A program made the position numbers and the translations under genes. The notes beneath the pieces were generated by a model. That model had not been told where the DNA came from. It did no database searches and saw only the letters and a list, made by a program, of their open reading frames with translations. Shown one piece after another: positions 14,131-16,150 of a stretch of 16,150 nt of DNA (positions are counted from its first letter, which is position 1; the number at the start of each line of letters is the position of its first letter). The stretch spans positions 1 through 16,150 of the forward strand of contig JAQVDG010000013.1 of NCBI GenBank assembly GCA_028698395.1, written 5' to 3'. This DNA is from Weeksellaceae bacterium. GTDB lineage: Bacteria > Bacteroidota > Bacteroidia > Flavobacteriales > Weeksellaceae.

Positions 14131-14529
14131 TTAATAAACCAAACACAATACTTCTCCTCCGACATTCTCCTGACGAGCTTGTTTGTCGGTCATTACACCT
14201 TTAGATGTAGAAACAATCGCTACTCCTAAACCGTTTAAAACTCTTGGAAGACTCTTAGCGCCTTTGTATTGACGCAATCCCGGACGAGAATATCTCTTTA
14301 AGTTCTTAATCACGGGTTCTTTTGTCACTCTGTCATACTTCAAAGCGATTTTAATTATTCCCTGATGTGAACCGTCCTCGAATTTGTAGTTCAAAATATA
14401 ACCTTGATCGAAAAGAATCTTAGTGATTTCTTTTTTAAGGTTAGAAGCAGGAATTTCAACAACTTTGTGTCCTGCCATCAATGCGTTGCGTAAACGCGTC
14501 AGATAATCTGAAATTGGATCTGTTACCAT
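14131..14529 (-). CDS. rpsH: 30S ribosomal protein S8, first gene of this cluster
   Basis: S8 binds 16S rRNA helix 21 and is central to 30S assembly. The 132-residue protein starts VTDPISDYLTRLRNA after Met and ends STSKGVMTDKQARQENVGGEVLCLVY, the C-terminal RNA-binding signature. In E. coli S8 also represses its operon by binding spc mRNA near rplE. Here no rplE or rpsN is upstream: the gene is first in its transcript, with a promoter at 14628-14658 and a leader of about 92 nt. Whether S8 still controls this operon cannot be told from sequence. Confidence 0.98.
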   Translation of the reverse strand: MVTDPISDYLTRLRNALMAGHKVVEIPASNLKKEITKILFDQGYILNYKFEDGSHQGIIKIALKYDRVTKEPVIKNLKRYSRPGLRQYKGAKSLPRVLNGLGVAIVSTSKGVMTDKQARQENVGGEVLCLVY

Positions 14530-14551
14530 AATTTTTGTTTATTTTACAGTA

Positions 14552-14570
14552 TAGAACTGCTATGGTTCTA
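14552..14570 (-). other. Hairpin in the rpsH leader
   Basis: TAGAAC/GTTCTA (6 bp, 7-nt loop) lies in the 92-nt leader between the promoter and the rpsH ATG. The rest of 14530-14627 is AT-rich with no coding frame and no rpsN remnant that I can see. A regulatory role is possible but unproven. Confidence 0.35.
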
Positions 14571-14627
14571 CTTTTAAACTTAAACTTCTCTAAAAATCAT
14601 TCAATTACTCGAATACTTTTAGGCGTG

Positions 14628-14658
14628 CAAATGTAGAGATATTTTTTTATTTGACAAA
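14628..14658 (-). promoter_or_regulatory. Promoter of the rpsH-led ribosomal cluster
   Basis: TTTG (14658-14655), a 19-base spacer and TACATTTG (14635-14628) on the minus strand form one of the clearest Bacteroidota promoters in the window. Transcription would start near 14621, about 92 nt before the rpsH ATG. It makes the cluster independent of the missing upstream half of the operon. Confidence 0.8.
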
Positions 14659-14773
14659 TTAAATTTAATTAGTTCTGTTTATTTTTTTGAAATTCTTTTT
14701 TTCAAACAATTAGACTGTTTTGTTTTGTGGTTTTTTTAACCGGAATTTGAAGTCGTTTTGAAATTTTAATATG

Positions 14774-15559
14774 CTACCAATACGATTTTGTTTTGAAAAT
14801 AGGATTCATTATTAAAAATAAAACAACAAGTAAGATTATTTGAGTAATTCCATACAAAATATAGAAATAGTCATTGTTCACATAATCTAATAAAAATAAT
14901 TTGATAATTTCTTGGCTTTCTAAATAAATGAAAAAATTATAAATAATATGTGCAATTACAGCATATAACAGTCCATACCTAACTTTTATTATCCCTAAAA
15001 TTATACCCAAAAAAAAGTAATTCAAAAATTGATCCTTAGAAAAAAAGAATTCAAAAGGCTTAAAAAAAAATCCAAAATGAGCTATTGAAAAAAGAAATGA
15101 GCTTATTAAAATCCCAATGACAGTTTTAAAATTGGTCTCATATCTTCTAATCATATAACCCCTGAAAATTAATTCTTCAATTACAGAGCCACATAATAAC
15201 AATGCTATGAAAGTGAAATTTATAGAAATATTACTAAAATCAAAATTAAACTTACTCGGAATAAATGTGTTTATATCTCTATAAAACAAATCAAATGACT
15301 GAAGAAACAAATAAATAGGTATAAATGAAATCAATAATTTTTTTAATTCAAACTTTAATCTGATTCTTTTTCTTCCTCTAATATCCTTCCAAAAAATAAA
15401 GATTACGACAAATAGAAAAATAATATTAAAAAGAACTAAGAACAATTCATTTACTTCATATATAGCAATAAAGTTGACAATTAGTATATTAAAAACGTAA
15501 TATAAAAAGAAAAGAAGTATCCATTTAAATAATCTCTTTTTATCCTCTACCTTTTCCAC
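14774..15559 (-). CDS. CPBP-family intramembrane metalloprotease (CAAX protease-like), AT-rich
   Basis: The 261-residue protein has about six to eight hydrophobic helices and the three CPBP motifs: EELIFR (Glu128, Glu129 and Arg133; E-E-x-x-x-R), FSIAH (157-161; F-x-x-x-H) and HIIYN (204-208; H-x-x-x-N). These residues form the putative active site in the membrane. Bacterial members include bacteriocin-immunity and processing proteins; the substrate here is unknown. The start is GTG at 15559: an in-frame stop lies at 15577-15575, and no ATG precedes the first conserved region. GC content is visibly lower than in the neighbours (about 15-27% in several 60-base blocks counted by hand, against about 33-42% in rplF), which suggests a different origin. 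It lies where rpsN and rplE would be expected. No terminator is evident downstream. Confidence 0.88.
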   Translation of the reverse strand: MEKVEDKKRLFKWILLFFLYYVFNILIVNFIAIYEVNELFLVLFNIIFLFVVIFIFWKDIRGRKRIRLKFELKKLLISFIPIYLFLQSFDLFYRDINTFIPSKFNFDFSNISINFTFIALLLCGSVIEELIFRGYMIRRYETNFKTVIGILISSFLFSIAHFGFFFKPFEFFFSKDQFLNYFFLGIILGIIKVRYGLLYAVIAHIIYNFFIYLESQEIIKLFLLDYVNNDYFYILYGITQIILLVVLFLIMNPIFKTKSYW

Positions 15560-15646
15560 GTTCGTTATTATTTTTTATAGTAAATCACTATCAAACCACC
15601 GTTATAGAACTCTTTCCTATTTTAAAATTCAATTAACTTTTACTTT

Positions 15647-15654
15647 CAAATATA
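15647..15654 (-). promoter_or_regulatory. -7-like box for the CPBP protease gene
   Basis: TATATTTG on the minus strand lies about 88 bases before the GTG start. No TTG at -33, so weak. The rest of 15560-15749 is AT-rich non-coding sequence in which I see no other feature. Confidence 0.3.
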
Positions 15655-15749
15655 AACAAATCCTTTGATTTTAATTTTAATTTTTTCCTTGCTGAATTAA
15701 TTTAGAACATTTCCTTTGCTACTCAAACTAACACTTATTTAAACTCTTG

Positions 15750-15780
15750 TTGGTAAAATTTAAACAGTTTCTTAGATTTG
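15750..15780 (+). promoter_or_regulatory. Promoter of the M13 peptidase gene
   Basis: TTG (15750-15752), a 20-base spacer and TAGATTTG (15773-15780) match the Bacteroidota consensus. Transcription would start near 15787, giving an A-rich leader of about 30 nt. Confidence 0.7.
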
Positions 15781-15816
15781 TAAGATTATTTAAATAAAAA
15801 ACACAAAATTAATTAA

Positions 15817-16150
15817 ATGAAAAAGATTTTAATCATGGGAATGGCATTAGCGGGTTCCACCGTTTTTTCACAAGATAAATTCCATGCCATAAACTTAGAG
15901 TACATGGATACAGAGGTTCGTCCACAGGATGATTTTTACAATTTCGTAAACGGAAACTGGATGAAAACCACCGAAATTCCTTCTGATCGTGCCCGATGGG
16001 GGAGTTTTGACGAATTGCGTGACAATACAGATAAAGTAACTTTGGACATTTTAAAAGGACTTTTAGGAAAAACTTACGCCAAAGGAAGCGATGAACAAAA
16101 AATCGGAGATTTATACGAATCTTATGTTGATTTTGAAGCAAGAGATAAAG
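15817..16150 (+). CDS. M13-family (neprilysin/PepO-like) metallopeptidase, N-terminal 111 residues only
   Basis: The ATG at 15817 opens a frame that runs to the window edge. MKKILIMGMALAGSTVFSQ is a signal peptide, with likely cleavage after Ser18. The mature start has VRPQDDFYNFVNGNWMKTTEIPSDRARWGSFDELRD (about 34-69), the N-terminal signature of M13 peptidases ('DDFY.yvNG.W....IP.d...wG.f..L'). The zinc-binding HExxH lies in the C-terminal half, outside the window, so activity cannot be checked. The enzyme should be periplasmic or secreted and cut peptides on the N-terminal side of hydrophobic residues. It has its own promoter and is divergent from the CPBP gene. Confidence 0.93.
   Translation, partial: MKKILIMGMALAGSTVFSQDKFHAINLEYMDTEVRPQDDFYNFVNGNWMKTTEIPSDRARWGSFDELRDNTDKVTLDILKGLLGKTYAKGSDEQKIGDLYESYVDFEARDK

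Noticed and set aside
14686..14706. TTTGAAA/TTTCAAA inverted repeat as a terminator for the CPBP gene
   Set aside because: Only AT-rich 7 bp, and on the minus strand the stem is followed by A rather than T.
15560..15749. Possible small RNA in the CPBP-M13 spacer
   Set aside because: Only AT-rich sequence with tiny inverted repeats; no terminator or strong promoter pair frames an RNA.
15833..16141. Minus-strand frame opposite the M13 peptidase start
   Set aside because: The plus-strand frame has a promoter, a signal peptide and M13 motifs; this one is its shadow.

Overview
The window looks like chromosome of a low-GC Bacteroidota, most likely a member of the Flavobacteriaceae. The evidence is the AT-rich sequence, promoter-like TAnnTTTG boxes (several with an upstream TTG or TTTG), A-rich gene leaders that mostly lack Shine-Dalgarno sequences, a lipoprotein with a Cys-Ser-Asp-rich start, and DUF2851, PspC and M13 peptidase genes of the kind found in this group. 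I cannot name the genus.

Layout. Positions 1-879 hold the start of trigger factor (tig, minus strand, cut by the window edge). Positions 1005-2505 hold a plus-strand pair, DUF2851 and a small PspC-type membrane protein, whose ends overlap. Positions 2517-4129 hold three minus-strand genes: a Fur-family regulator, separated by a strong hairpin terminator from a two-gene unit (YugP-type membrane zinc peptidase and a small lipoprotein). Positions 4158-6764 hold two plus-strand genes: an S41 peptidase predicted to be a surface lipoprotein, and a GNAT-fold protein with its own promoter-like box. A convergent terminator at 6796-6827 closes that block.

Positions 6846-14529 are a minus-strand ribosomal protein cluster. 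In transcription order it is rpsH, rplF, rplR, rpsE, rpmD, rplO, secY, infA, rpmJ, rpsM, rpsK, rpsD, rpoA, rplQ, the distal spc and alpha operons. It encodes ribosomal subunits, the SecY translocon core, IF-1 and the RNA polymerase alpha subunit. rpmD, rpmJ and the true IF-1 start are short and were located by direct translation. The genes that normally precede rpsH (rpsN, rplE and the S10 genes) are absent. The cluster instead starts from its own promoter at 14628-14658. Upstream lie a strikingly AT-rich CPBP-family membrane protease gene and, on the plus strand, the start of a secreted M13 metallopeptidase.

The most interesting signals are: the break of the ribosomal superoperon between rpsN and rpsH; the infA-rpmJ segment, which has an internal promoter, two SD-like elements, a seven-codon SD-led micro-ORF touching rpmJ, and a roughly 20-bp hairpin; a terminator-like hairpin in the secY leader; mutually exclusive hairpins at the rpoA start; and DUF2851, whose only four cysteines are arranged 1+3 and which has a PD...ExH pattern suggestive of a metal-dependent, possibly Fe-S, nuclease. 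I saw no tRNA, rRNA, CRISPR array or insertion sequence. No gene-free stretch exceeds 300 bases; the longest are 14530-14773 and 15560-15816.
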